Origin: Paracyclopina nana
Lineage: Eukaryota > Arthropoda > Copepoda > Cyclopoida > Cyclopettidae
Direction: 5' to 3'
Assembly: GCA_019096065.1 (NCBI GenBank)
Contig: JAGUCH010000008.1
Span: forward strand, 3,911,001 to 3,975,000
Length of the DNA: 64,000 nt
Positions 12,535 through 22,423 of the stretch are shown here, piece after piece. Under the pieces are notes generated by a model. The model made no database searches. It worked only from the letters and a program-made list of their open reading frames with translations, and had not been told where the DNA came from. A program made the position numbers and the translations under genes. Position 1 is the stretch's first letter, and the number at the start of each line of letters is the position of its first letter.

Positions 12535-13428
12535 TCACATGATCTTTTTCAGGAGCATCCAAATGCTCGATAAGAGCACTTGTCGAAATACGGTCTTGGC
12601 AAGGCCAACCATGCTCGTGTTGTCTCGTCTGCTCAGCGCTAACGTTTTGAGCTTGAGGTCTCGGTAGATTTGGTAGACTTGACGTTGGGACTCGGTCATC
12701 TCCTTGTTGTTGGGCGAGTAGTTGACTTCAAAGGCTGATGCAATTTCGCAGAGCTGGCTGCCCAGCTTGTGCCAATTCACGCCTCCTCCTTTGTGCAAGT
12801 CGATGCATTCTTCATCATCCTCTTCCAGGTCACTTGGGTAGCCATCAAGGCTGAAGTAATCTGATGAGGTGGACACTGTCCTTTTGGCCGCAGAGGATGA
12901 CTTGGGGACTTGCTGATTATTGTGGTCTTGATTCGAGATAGGTATGAACAAGTCGGGCAAAGCTGCTACCCTAGCAAGGTCCACTTCGTCGTCCACATGG
13001 TTGATAATGTCCGGTTGGCTGGTGGTGGTGCAAGAAGCTTCAGGTTGCTCAGCCCACTTGTCGTTGCCACGTGGGTTGCATTGAGCCGACTGCGTGGAGT
13101 CTAGCACAACATCGGGCAAGTTCCTCATCGTATTATTACTCGGTGCTGGATCGTTCACAATCGTGTGTCTTCTTGCATTGTTGGGCAGTTGGTGGGGCAT
13201 TGAGGTGCCTTGGGTGAGGTCCATGAGCAGCCTCCACGCCTCATAGAGGGCGTAGAAGGCAATTCTTGAGGTCAAGCTGAGCTGGTCCAACCTGATTGGG
13301 GCTCTGCCCTGCAAAAACTGGGTGATTGGATTTTCTGCAGCAGAGTTGGTGTTATTCGTGGAGGTCTCCTGTGGGCGTCGAGCTCTCGAGCCTCCCGGAT
13401 AAACTGGCCTGGAGAATGGCACTGCCAT
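12535..13428 (-). CDS. 297-aa protein with BH3-like helix, possible Bim/Bmf-type
   Basis: A single open frame starts at an ATG in good context (AAAATGG, 13428) and ends with TGA at 12535; the frame is open further upstream but only from a GTG. N-terminal residues 1-180 are largely polar and probably disordered, except a helical segment around 50-72. Residues 110-116 (DSTQSAQ) resemble an LC8 dynein-light-chain ligand. An acidic patch (about 199-208) precedes LGSQLCEIASAFEVNY (about 222-237), which has the BH3 spacing L-x3-L-x2-I-A-x2-F. The usual BH3 aspartate is a serine. The last 23 residues are hydrophobic with basic ends (FRQVLLSSIWMLLKKIM), like a membrane-targeting tail. Vertebrate Bim and Bmf share this order: LC8 motif, BH3, C-terminal hydrophobic segment. 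That it is a gene is well supported; the BH3 reading is inference and could be chance similarity of an amphipathic helix. Confidence 0.72.
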   Translation of the reverse strand: MAVPFSRPVYPGGSRARRPQETSTNNTNSAAENPITQFLQGRAPIRLDQLSLTSRIAFYALYEAWRLLMDLTQGTSMPHQLPNNARRHTIVNDPAPSNNTMRNLPDVVLDSTQSAQCNPRGNDKWAEQPEASCTTTSQPDIINHVDDEVDLARVAALPDLFIPISNQDHNNQQVPKSSSAAKRTVSTSSDYFSLDGYPSDLEEDDEECIDLHKGGGVNWHKLGSQLCEIASAFEVNYSPNNKEMTESQRQVYQIYRDLKLKTLALSRRDNTSMVGLAKTVFRQVLLSSIWMLLKKIM

Positions 13429-13800
13429 TTTATTTTCTGCGAGTTGGTGAAATTTTGTGTGTGTGTGCACTGGATGGCGAACGTAGCGCGATTGAAGAGA
13501 GGCAACAGTAGTAGCACGTTTGTCGTCGCGTCGCGAGTTGACGCAGCTTAGCTACTCTCCGTCTCCGCTTGAACGGCGAGTCGCGGCTTCACTGACCGTT
13601 TAGCGGAAGCTAACAAGTGCATCAACTTTTGCACTTGCCGCAGCCATCGAGGAGCACCCTCGTGCAAACCCAAGGAAAAGTCCATGAGCTCGGTCAATGA
13701 ACGCACGCGAAAAGCAGCGTTTCCCGCCAAAACAACAATGCTGATGCGTTGCGATGGAAATTAGAAAGCGACGCGTTTTTTTCCTACTATACTAAGTTTG
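13429..13800 (-). promoter_or_regulatory. CpG-rich 5' UTR/promoter of the BH3-like gene
   Basis: The block upstream of the ATG is richer in G+C and CpG than its surroundings (for example TCGTCGCGTCGCGAG near 13522-13536). It contains an open minus-strand frame (to about 13730) that starts only at TTG and probably belongs to the 5' UTR. No TATA box is visible, suggesting a CpG-type broad promoter. Confidence 0.4.
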
Positions 13801-16800
13801 CGCGCTCTCAATTTGAATTTGGAACAGTCAATTTATTTTCGTACGTACATTTGCGGAAAGTAAACGTCGAAGCAATTAAGGAAAATTAGCTGACGAGGTT
13901 AAGTTCATGGCCGCGATGATTGATGGATCATTTTACTTGGGCTGCAACTTCAAGGCAATGAGATTGAATTTGTTTTTGGAAACTGCTACGAACTGTCAGA
14001 CGAAGGCGAAATTGATGAGATCTCGACCTAGAAATGCAAAATGTCAGCTTTGATCCTCGTGTAGTGTCCAATCCAAACAAAGAGTTCTTCCACCTGATTT
14101 GTGAAGGCCATGGGAACAAGTTTTCCCACTTGCTGAAAAATTGAGGCCACTTTTTAGCCTGTCACTGATCCCAAATTGACATCCTCATTTAGATAACTGA
14201 CTTAAGCCATTACACACTTCCCTCTTTCTATATGTATAGCTGCATATACAAATGTAGTAGTGTACCCACCACTGTGTTACCCCTCGGATTTGAAGTGCAC
14301 AATATTAGCTTTGTAGTTGGGAGAGAAAAAAACTGAGCAATTTTCCGAATGGATTTAGCAGCAATTCAAAAGCGTGAAACCTGGGCAAAAAAAAAAGTTT
14401 ACATATATATCGAAGAAGGAAGAGCAATAAAACACACAAAAAAGCAAATGGCAATTTTAATCCATTACATACATATGCCATAAAAAACGTTATGTCGCAA
14501 CATTAGAATAAATCACAATAAGGTAGACATGAATTAGCGCTACTTTCACCTAGAACGATTTGGCCGCGCTGTAAATATATGTTGAATACGATAATCCTTA
14601 TCCTAGATGGCCGCGATATCGCTGATGCGACGCCATTTTGGCGTACAACGCGCGGACATGACGCCAACTTTGCCCTGGGTTGTTGACCCTTCTGGAAGTG
14701 AAGGATTTCAACAGATTTGGCTGGTAATTTCCCCCCACAGCACAGTAGTTATAGCATATAAAGCAGAACCTGAAGAATGCCGTGTGTATGGCAAAAAATT
14801 GCTCCCAGACTTTTTTCGGGAAGGGCGCACATTAAGCTCATAGATTATTTATGGAATGTGGCAATTTTGGATCCGAATAGATTTTATGTCTTGGTACATT
14901 CATGCAATCCCACTTACGCCGTTGAAGCCCATTCTGAAATAGTAGTGCGGCACATTTCGTGTCAGCATAAACTTGCACAAGTTGTCTTGTATAGAAGAGC
15001 TTTCCATAAACTAAAAGCGAGGGAGGATGAGGATACACTTTTTTGGCTTACGCGCAAGTGGCCAGATGTCCATTGGGTCATGTAATTGACGCCTACTTAC
15101 ACAGGATTAAGAATTATTGCACATGGCTCATAGTAGTCACGTCATTTTTGTCGTAAATCCAATTAAGAATAAGTCAACCTTATGCACGAACGGTCATCAG
15201 ATTTACTGGCGTAAAAGTGAAAAAACCATCGATGCTCGCGTGCCTCTGGCACCACCACGGTCTTTATTGCGAGTTTCCTCAATAAAAAGATAGCTGAGTA
15301 ATAATCTGGATGTTGGCGGAAAATGTACAATTAACCCGCTTTTTCTTTTATTGATATTTAAGGCTCTGTCGCGTGCGAACTGATATTTGCTCCATGTGGG
15401 AATCATCGGTCAAAAGTGGTCTCCCATTGTCTACGGTTAACTTATGTTGACACTTTGGATGGACTGGCTCGTCGTCTACAGCCATGATTTTAGTCAAGCT
15501 TTCTTTCTACACCATGAATTTTTACGACTGCGTTTCCTATCAAACAAGAGCTTGATGAGGACGACAATAGCCCGACCCTTTTGACAATCACCGCGGCCGA
15601 CATTGCCAGTATTTACTACGATTTGCCGCAAAACATCATAAAGTATATAAGGGTGGTTGGTGCGCGCGAGGACCACTCAAAGGTTTCTCTTTTTACCACG
15701 TTTGATTTGCAATAGATCTGATAACATTGCCGTGGAAAAAGGCATTTGATCGTTACGACCAAATACATCATAAACTGTTGTGCGTTGCGGCAGCGGTGCA
15801 CTTCTTTTAAAAGCACATTGTAAAAAGCCCGCATGACTCAGAATACCATTTTATTCTTGTCAGCTCTGTTGTTCTTTTTTCCCCGTCGTATTCTGGAATC
15901 GACGAAAAAAGTGAATCCGCTTTTTTGGCAAAATATTATTGACAGCATTAACCCCTCCCTCGCTTCTTTTGATCTGGCCCAAAATTATGACGTCCTAAAT
16001 TGTAAGGGTTACAATGGCTCCATTATTATGACAACTTTGAGCCACCGAGCGGAACTAAAAGATTCAAAAACGAAATATGCTGACCGACGACGACACGTGG
16101 AAGTGCAAAGCGCGCGTGTTATGAAAAAATTGTAAAAGTTGATGAAGCGGAAAGCTACCACGAGTACTTTTATTCATTATCGCATAAGGAGGTGTGGTCC
16201 AAGGGCTTTCCACCCTTTCGAGCAATCTGACAGATATGTGAAATTACGACTTTCAGCATTCAATGAGGCCATTGTGGCCAAAAAATGGAAAATCTATGCA
16301 CCACGTGCGTGGAATGCTGAAATATGCCATTACGAGACCGTACAGCTGTGTCCCCAGAGCCGACTAATGACTTTTTCGAAGAAGACTACTTTTTGCCCAA
16401 TTTTTGGCTAGAGGAGCATCCCTAAATAGCCCAGATAATCTCCTCTTAGCGCATTTCGAGCAAAAAATTCCTCCTCCTCCGTCGGCACAAGGAGAACTGT
16501 TTATCTTAATGCGTATTTTCAAGTCTCAAATTTCCCACGAAATAAGCTTACTTGGGCGAACTTACCCATGCATGACATACTGGGGAAAAATCGGCAAAAA
16601 ATCACGAGATACTTTACCCTAGCAAAGGAATGATAAAGGATGTCGGCATCAGCATGAGATCTATTCAAGTGGTGGTTTTTTTTCTGCGAAATGCCCTCAG
16701 TGCTCAGGGCTAGATTAGTTGGGAGATGAGTTATTATGGTGACACATTTAAGGCAGGTCAGGAGAGAGTTAATGCTAAACCAAACACACTCTGCTAGATT

Positions 16801-17006
16801 TATTTCTTTCCTTCCCAAGTCAAAACAAAGTTCATGACTTGATGCTTTATGCAGCTTGATGCATCGTGGGAATTGGGATTTAAAATTAAAAGCGAACGAT
16901 TGTCTTCATTTTAAGCCGATGACAACTACATCCTGTGGTGATCTGTTAGAAATGGCACTTTGCCTGCATTAATTTGGAAAAAGGGGAAAAAAAGCGAGAT
17001 TTATGG

Positions 17007-17022
17007 TCTCTCTCTCTCTCTC
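17007..17022. repeat. (TC)8 microsatellite / GAGA-type tract
   Basis: Sixteen bases of perfect TC repeat. On the minus strand this is GAGAGA, the kind of tract bound by GAGA-factor proteins in insects; binding here is only inference. Confidence 0.85.
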
Positions 17023-18429
17023 CATGTGCAGTAGCATATATAACCAAGTGCTGCTGCTTCCGAGTTGAATAGAATAAACATTTATGGTTGTGATTTTTGC
17101 GTGCAGATTTATGACGCTAAACCCATTAGGCAGAAAAGCTAGATTAGCTCAATATTGTGTATGATGCCACCAGCGAGCACTGTGGGAACAACCAAAACTA
17201 TGATCCCAAATCTCCGCGTCTAACTCAGACTTTAGTAGGGGCTTTTTTAAGCCTCAGCCCCAGTGTGGAAGGATAATCTTAGTTAGATGACATTTATGGC
17301 CTGAGTCACGTAGTCATCCTCTCAAAATGAATACCAAATTGTTCGTAGATCATAAACCATATTTATTCAAATGAAGGAGAGGACAATGCGCGCATCAAGA
17401 GCCATTTCCACCGTTCAGGTGACGCAATGTTTACACACTTGCTGCGCGCAACCTACCAAAAACATTGTTCCGCGCCATTAAGCTCGCGCGTCCATTTTGA
17501 AATGGTGATTTCTTCTATATGGATGAATTTTCCTCGCAAAACACTTTGCATGATACACAACAACTCGCGCGCAATCTGCGTTAACACGTGTGTCAGTCTC
17601 GATTGAACAAAAATCTATTAGCGCTACAACCCTTTTGGCCAAGCATGGCAGCGTAAAAAAGGGGAACAGATTTTTTCTGTATAATAGCTGCCAACTGTTC
17701 TGATTATTTTGCATTTCTACGATTGTAGAATTATTGCTGTATATGGAACAGTTGTTTGTTGTTATCTCAATCGGCTCAGTCAAAAAATCGCAGATGCATG
17801 CACACACACACATTCTCATTAGTGACGGGGCACTTTTTGGCAGTAGCATTGCGACAACTGGAACAACCGGTCGTCTCCGGCTTGATCTGATAAATGGTTA
17901 TAAACTCATAAAAATCTCGCCTCAACCGCGTGGTGCGCGCGCTAACCTAATCCATCACCTAGACTAACTAGGAGAAAAATAATATTAATCGCTTCTGGCC
18001 ATAAAACAGGAATGAACATGCACCTGTCTCGACTGGAACAACTGATGACCGACATTCCATCCCGGCCGAAAATACACAGTTTCGTATGACGTATGCAAAA
18101 ACAGCGCAAAAATATCCACTTGTTGTTGAAATAGCAAACAAGAGCACTCGCTATTGAATGCGTCTTGTCAATTGTTAGCAGTGATGTATCGCCAGAGTGG
18201 ATTCCTAACAAAATGCTACTAGGGGAGCAGCAGCAGCAGCGGTCTCAAACATGATTGATTTCTTGTTCTATCTTGAAAAGGCGGAGATCGCAATTAAACG
18301 ACTGATGAGTCATGAGAATTTCCAAAACGGGGTCAAGAGAGCCCGGATATTTCGTCATGTTGATCGATAGCCAGCTTTGGAATTCCACTATATTTACTAT
18401 GTAGTAGTTTTAGCTCCAGAATGGGGGGA

Positions 18430-18665
18430 TTAAAGTGAATTTTTTGGATGCTGGCGCTGCTTTCTAAATTTGAGTCCATGATGGATGCCACCAATCAGTC
18501 CTGCCATCTTTTGACACTGATCGCGCGAGAGCACGAGCTGGCGACGATGTCTCTCGGGGATTAACTGCATTGAAATTCCTAAATTTCTCACGCCTCTACC
18601 AGTGTTTGCACCCCATTTGATTTTAGCGGGATCGAGTCCAAACAAGTTTAAATTGTAATTATGCT
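18430..18665 (-). pseudogene. Possible isolated exon or gene relic
   Basis: A minus-strand frame of about 78 codons between stops has protein-like composition (NLFGLDPAKIKWGANTGRG, then a basic, glutamine-rich half). It has no early ATG, but the stop at its 5' side is a TAG that could itself be an acceptor (TGCATATTAG). No partner exon, poly(A) signal or family match was found. It may be an exon, a decayed gene copy or chance. Confidence 0.22.
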
Positions 18666-19833
18666 AATATGCACGGTACCTTGCTGTATGTGTGCCATTC
18701 TAAAACACGTGACACGTGTCACTAAATATTTCAAGTCTAAATAATAATATGCTGGATATTTGAAATAGCTTCGAGCTCCGGATTTGTCAAATACTGGTAA
18801 ATTATGCTGACAACTCCATCGCCACTCAATCACCGGTGAATTTGAGCCATAAAGAGGCGAGGATATGCTAAATCAATTATTAGGCTGCTATAGCCATCGA
18901 TCTGAATGTATGTACAGTAGCACATGATATGGGATTGAAAATTGAAACCCAATAAAAGCATTTGCATGTGAATTTCCCACCGCAAGGAGAGGCGTGATGC
19001 AGATTCACCTATAAAAGTAATGGAAGGACAAAAGATTATTGGGAAAAAGGTTTTTGGTCGCGTGTCTGATGTCGCCAGATCCGATTGCCATTCACAAAAT
19101 ATTGTGTCTCATTTTTTGATATCAAACGACATTGGATCTAAGGGATGTCCCATCACAATTTATCCCACAAAAGGAGGAGAAAATGTTGCAGCATAAATTA
19201 CTACAGCTCTATGAATGCAATTGTCCTATGGCAGACAGAAGCTTTACAAATGGAATCGCAGACACAAAAAAGATGATGATGATCATGATGCACCAAGTTT
19301 TTGGTGAGAAAATCCCTCTGTGTACTATTCTGAATCCGGCAAAACTAATTTGCCAGCAGGAAATTGGCTGCACCGCGAAATTTGTATTATTCTGCCCCAA
19401 AAAGGACAAACACTTTGGCGAATGAAAGGGGTATGTAGTAGAAAATTCCCAAATAATGTGGTATCAACAGGCAATTATCCACTTTTTTGCTCAATTGTCT
19501 GCTTTCAGTGTTCCTCCATAAATTTGCCGCTAAAAAAGCACACTGCTGCAGCAGTTGTGGGAAATCTGCCCGGGCAGATTAATGATGCTGCTCGATCTCC
19601 AAGCTCAACTTTGAGGGGATCTGAGGCAAAATCTTTGTTTGTTGTCAGTTCGTTAAAAACCAGCATCATCATCAACTTGCAAGCAACTTGGCGCTGCTAT
19701 CACCGAAACGAATGCAAAGGAGGCTGGGAAAAACGGCTGATTAGACCTGCCTTTGTTCCCCCCCTGTCATGGCTTGTCAATCAAAATTACTTTACATCAT
19801 TAATGAACGCATGTGGTATAAGATCAGCAACGC

Positions 19834-19897
19834 TTTATTTGGTAATCTCTGTGCATAGACATTTTCCAGAATGAATAGATTTTGTATGGCTTTTATT
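19834..19897 (-). terminator. Two poly(A) signals after the 19.9-kb ORF
   Basis: Minus-strand AATAAA occurs at 19897-19892, 11 bases past the TAG at 19908, and again at 19839-19834. This favours transcription ending just beyond the ORF and supports the frame that stops at 19908. Confidence 0.5.
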
Positions 19898-19907
19898 TTG
19901 GTGGCGG

Positions 19908-20378
19908 CTAGACGTAGCTCCAGCAGGTTGACCTTTTTGATTGCCTGCTCACTGTCGATGAGGGGTAGGGTGGAATGGCCGAAGTTGGGGGCGTTGAAGG
20001 GCTCGCCGAGCGCGGTGGGACCGGAGGTGGGGGAAGCGGCCTCTTCATGGTTGAGGACACGGGGAAAGCCACTGGGACCCAAGTCCACGTGGACGGGATT
20101 TGATCGATGCTTCCATTTTTCTCCAGGGCTTCGTAGTCATCTTCTTTGATGGACTTTGGTTTTGGCCCGCAGGGGAATCTGACAGAGAGCCTGAAGTTGG
20201 AGATCTTGATCCCGAACTCGTTGTAGTAGCCCGTTTTGCTCGAGTTGGTGATGGCCATGGTGCTTTTTTGTGTGCTAGTGCTGCGTGTGATCAGCGCGGA
20301 GTTTGGAACGAAACTGATTTGTGAGCCGGTGCGCACCTTGAGCAGACGAACGAGCAGCTGGTCGACGACGACGTCTCT
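19908..20378 (-). CDS. GC-rich ORF with SH3-ligand and PPYP motifs, unknown
   Basis: A minus-strand frame is open from a TAG at 20381 to the TAG at 19908. A methionine with an ideal start context (GCACCATGGCC) lies at 20258 and would give 116 residues. Codon use upstream of it is also coding-like, and an acceptor-like TTTTTGAGCAGGTAG at its edge suggests the exon may begin at about 20378. The N-terminal part has Asn-Ser-Ser and mixed strands (NEFGIKISNFRLSVRF). The C-terminal part is proline-rich with RPLPPPPVPPR, a class II-like SH3 ligand, and IPPYP. A second frame is open over 19792-20136 and has normal amino-acid composition, so a frameshift, alternative splicing or an assembly indel must be considered. 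Family not recognised. Confidence 0.5.
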   Translation of the reverse strand, partial: RDVVVDQLLVRLLKVRTGSQISFVPNSALITRSTSTQKSTMAITNSSKTGYYNEFGIKISNFRLSVRFPCGPKPKSIKEDDYEALEKNGSIDQIPSTWTWVPVAFPVSSTMKRPLPPPPVPPRSASPSTPPTSAIPPYPSSTVSRQSKRSTCWSYV

Positions 20379-20381
20379 CTA

Positions 20382-22200
20382 CCTGCTCAAAAATCAAAAT
20401 AACTGCCCAGCTTACTGCTACGAGCAACAACATCGTCATTATACATGGACCAACACCTTGCACCTTGAACTGTATTCCAAGGACCATGCAGAGTCATGTC
20501 AACCCTTGGGGCGTTTGATGGACAGCCTTTGAACTTGCATTTCCACTTTTCATCATTCCTCGCCAATTCAAAACAAGAAGCATGCATATTCGACAACAAT
20601 AATGGCGGAAAATCCACTATTCCATCCTTGATTGATTTTTCGGGAATGCAGGCATTCGGCATTTTTGGGCGGGCAATTTGGGAGAGTGAACCTGGTTTGA
20701 AAGAGCCTTGGTAAATGGGTCCTGATTCCTGATGACGGCTGCTCGGATTGCCAGAATGGGTCAAGATTGCAAATAATTGCCGACCAGCAGCAGCAGTTGC
20801 ACATTCTCCAGCTGCTCTCCTCTGCAGATGACCTTTCTTGCCGTTTCCTGTCGGTTGGTTGGCCAAAGGACCTCTATGTACTTATGGTGCGTGCTCAAAA
20901 TTACCTTTGCTGGGCGAACGCCTCGCCAGGCTAATTTTGGAGACCACCCTGGAAACCTGTTGGTAGCCCAAGAATTCCACTGTGGCGGTAGCCCTTTTGA
21001 GCAGAATCAACAAAATCATTTGCCAATAAATTGGGCGGAGAGCCGACGACGACTCCTTTTGAATTGAGGTTAAAATTGCGATGATGATTAGCAGCTACAA
21101 ATTTAGCCGTGACCTCTATCACCATTATGTTTGGTTCATAGCTGATTTATGGCAAGTCAACATTGCTCTCTGCTGACCATTCAATTTTGCGCTGCATGCC
21201 CGGAAATTCGTCCGGTCCACGGAAAAAGGCAATGGCCATCTTTTTTCCGTAGTGGTCGACGAGCATGGGCGTGAATTCTCGCGTAAATCACGTCAGGCGC
21301 ATGATTTACTAGCTCGGTTTTAGTGGCTCTGTAAGAGGTTCAAGATTGGGGTGTCCATTGTAACAATTATTTTCCACTACCAGTTGTGCCATTGGAGTCC
21401 TTTTTCCGCGATATTTAGGGGTCCATGGGGACACTGACTTTTTATCAGCAACCACTTTGAGATACTGTAGTATTGGCAAAAAAACCGGGGAAAACTGGAG
21501 GCTTTTTTTCTAAAGTAGGTGTCGCGGTGATTGATGGCGATTATTCCTCGATTGCTATTGAGAATATGAAAGAGAGCAGCAAAGGGTGGAGTGTCTTGCG
21601 AAAAACATGTCATTGTTGAAAATGCAATCTGGCCATTGGAAAAACACACTGTTGCAATGGCAGTAGATATTGATCTCATCTGACGGATTTGCCAAAGAGT
21701 AAACGAAGCAAAGCGTGGATGTGTACTTGTATTTCAAATGGATTTTCATTGTGATGTGTCACCTTGGGGGTGAGCTGTGTACTTGGCCAGGTCGACACCC
21801 CATTGTGATCCTATCTGTTTGTCAACTCCTCGTGAAAATTCACCAACAAATATTGCATGCAAATTGCCCTTCATAGCCATTGCAAGTTGCATCTGATAGC
21901 GATTGGCCAAGCCTCAAAAGCTTGTTGTACCTTATGATTTCCAAAATTGAGAGGGAGGAACCAGATAATGGGGTAATTGCAGGGTTTGATACCAACTTGA
22001 CTGTGGCTTTATGCCAAATAGTGTGCAAACAATCCTGCTATTATTGATGATGTTTTCACCCTTTTCAGAAAATTTGGAAAAATAAGGGGCTTAATTATTG
22101 GGTACATCCCAATGATTAAATCCTCCCCTGAATAAACATCCTTTCTTATTGAAAATCAATATTGAAATTTTTTGATGGTCTTCTTTACGTCGGTATTATC
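20382..22200. other. Intergenic region, nothing recognised
   Basis: A minus-strand frame near 20387-20866 and a hydrophobic stretch at about 20382-20438 (MTMLLLVAVSWAVILIF) could belong to the 5' end of the neighbouring ORF, but I found no consistent splice to it. The rest is AT-rich. A TGATTTATGG site at 21143-21152 matches an Exd plus posterior-Hox composite motif. Confidence 0.4.
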
Positions 22201-22423
22201 AGCACTTGTGCACGTGATTGCGTTTTCGCGCGCCAAGTTTGAATTCATCAGCTGTGACAGAAACAGCTGACGCCAGCAACAAACGACAACAAACAACGAG
22301 CAACGCGTCGAAAGCATAGCGTCAATTTTCCGACATTTTTAATCGATTCCTCAATTAAAAACAAACTCTAATTCGTGCTCATTTGGCCCAATGTGTTCGC
22401 CTTGAGCACACCTCGAGTCGAAA
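22201..22423 (+). promoter_or_regulatory. Promoter and 5' UTR of the zinc-finger gene
   Basis: The 220 bases before the ATG contain a CACGTG E-box (22211-22216), two CAGCTG E-boxes (22249 and 22264 regions) and CpG-rich DNA, with no TATA box. The start codon context is GAAAATGG. The transcription start is not determined. Confidence 0.35.

Larger units (their letters stand above)
13801..19800. other. Intergenic region with weak exon-like stretches
   Basis: No gene model could be built. Coding-like fragments occur: a plus-strand frame at about 13945-14030 (contains EIEFVFGNCYELSDEGEIDE), a plus-strand ORF at 14607-14724 ending at a GTAATT donor-like site, a plus-strand ORF from a true ATG at 15833-16135 with a hydrophobic N-terminus, and a minus-strand frame at 18430-18665. 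None has paired splice sites, a promoter and a poly(A) signal together. Also present are a (TC)n run at 17007-17022 and two GGCCATAAA sites (17293 and 17997). Confidence 0.45.

Noticed and set aside
15616-16135. Opposed ORFs from true ATGs (minus 15834-15616, plus 15833-16135)
   Set aside because: Both look equally plausible and have no poly(A) or splice signals. The hydrophobic start of the plus ORF is not enough to call a gene.
16139-16411. TGF-beta-like pattern (W...APxxxxAxxC)
   Set aside because: Only a few residues agree, the WxxWI core and cystine-knot spacing are missing, and there are no partner exons.
20066-20088. 23-base GT-AG segment that would join the two open frames near 20 kb
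   Set aside because: It is far below the minimum intron length seen here (about 50 bases).
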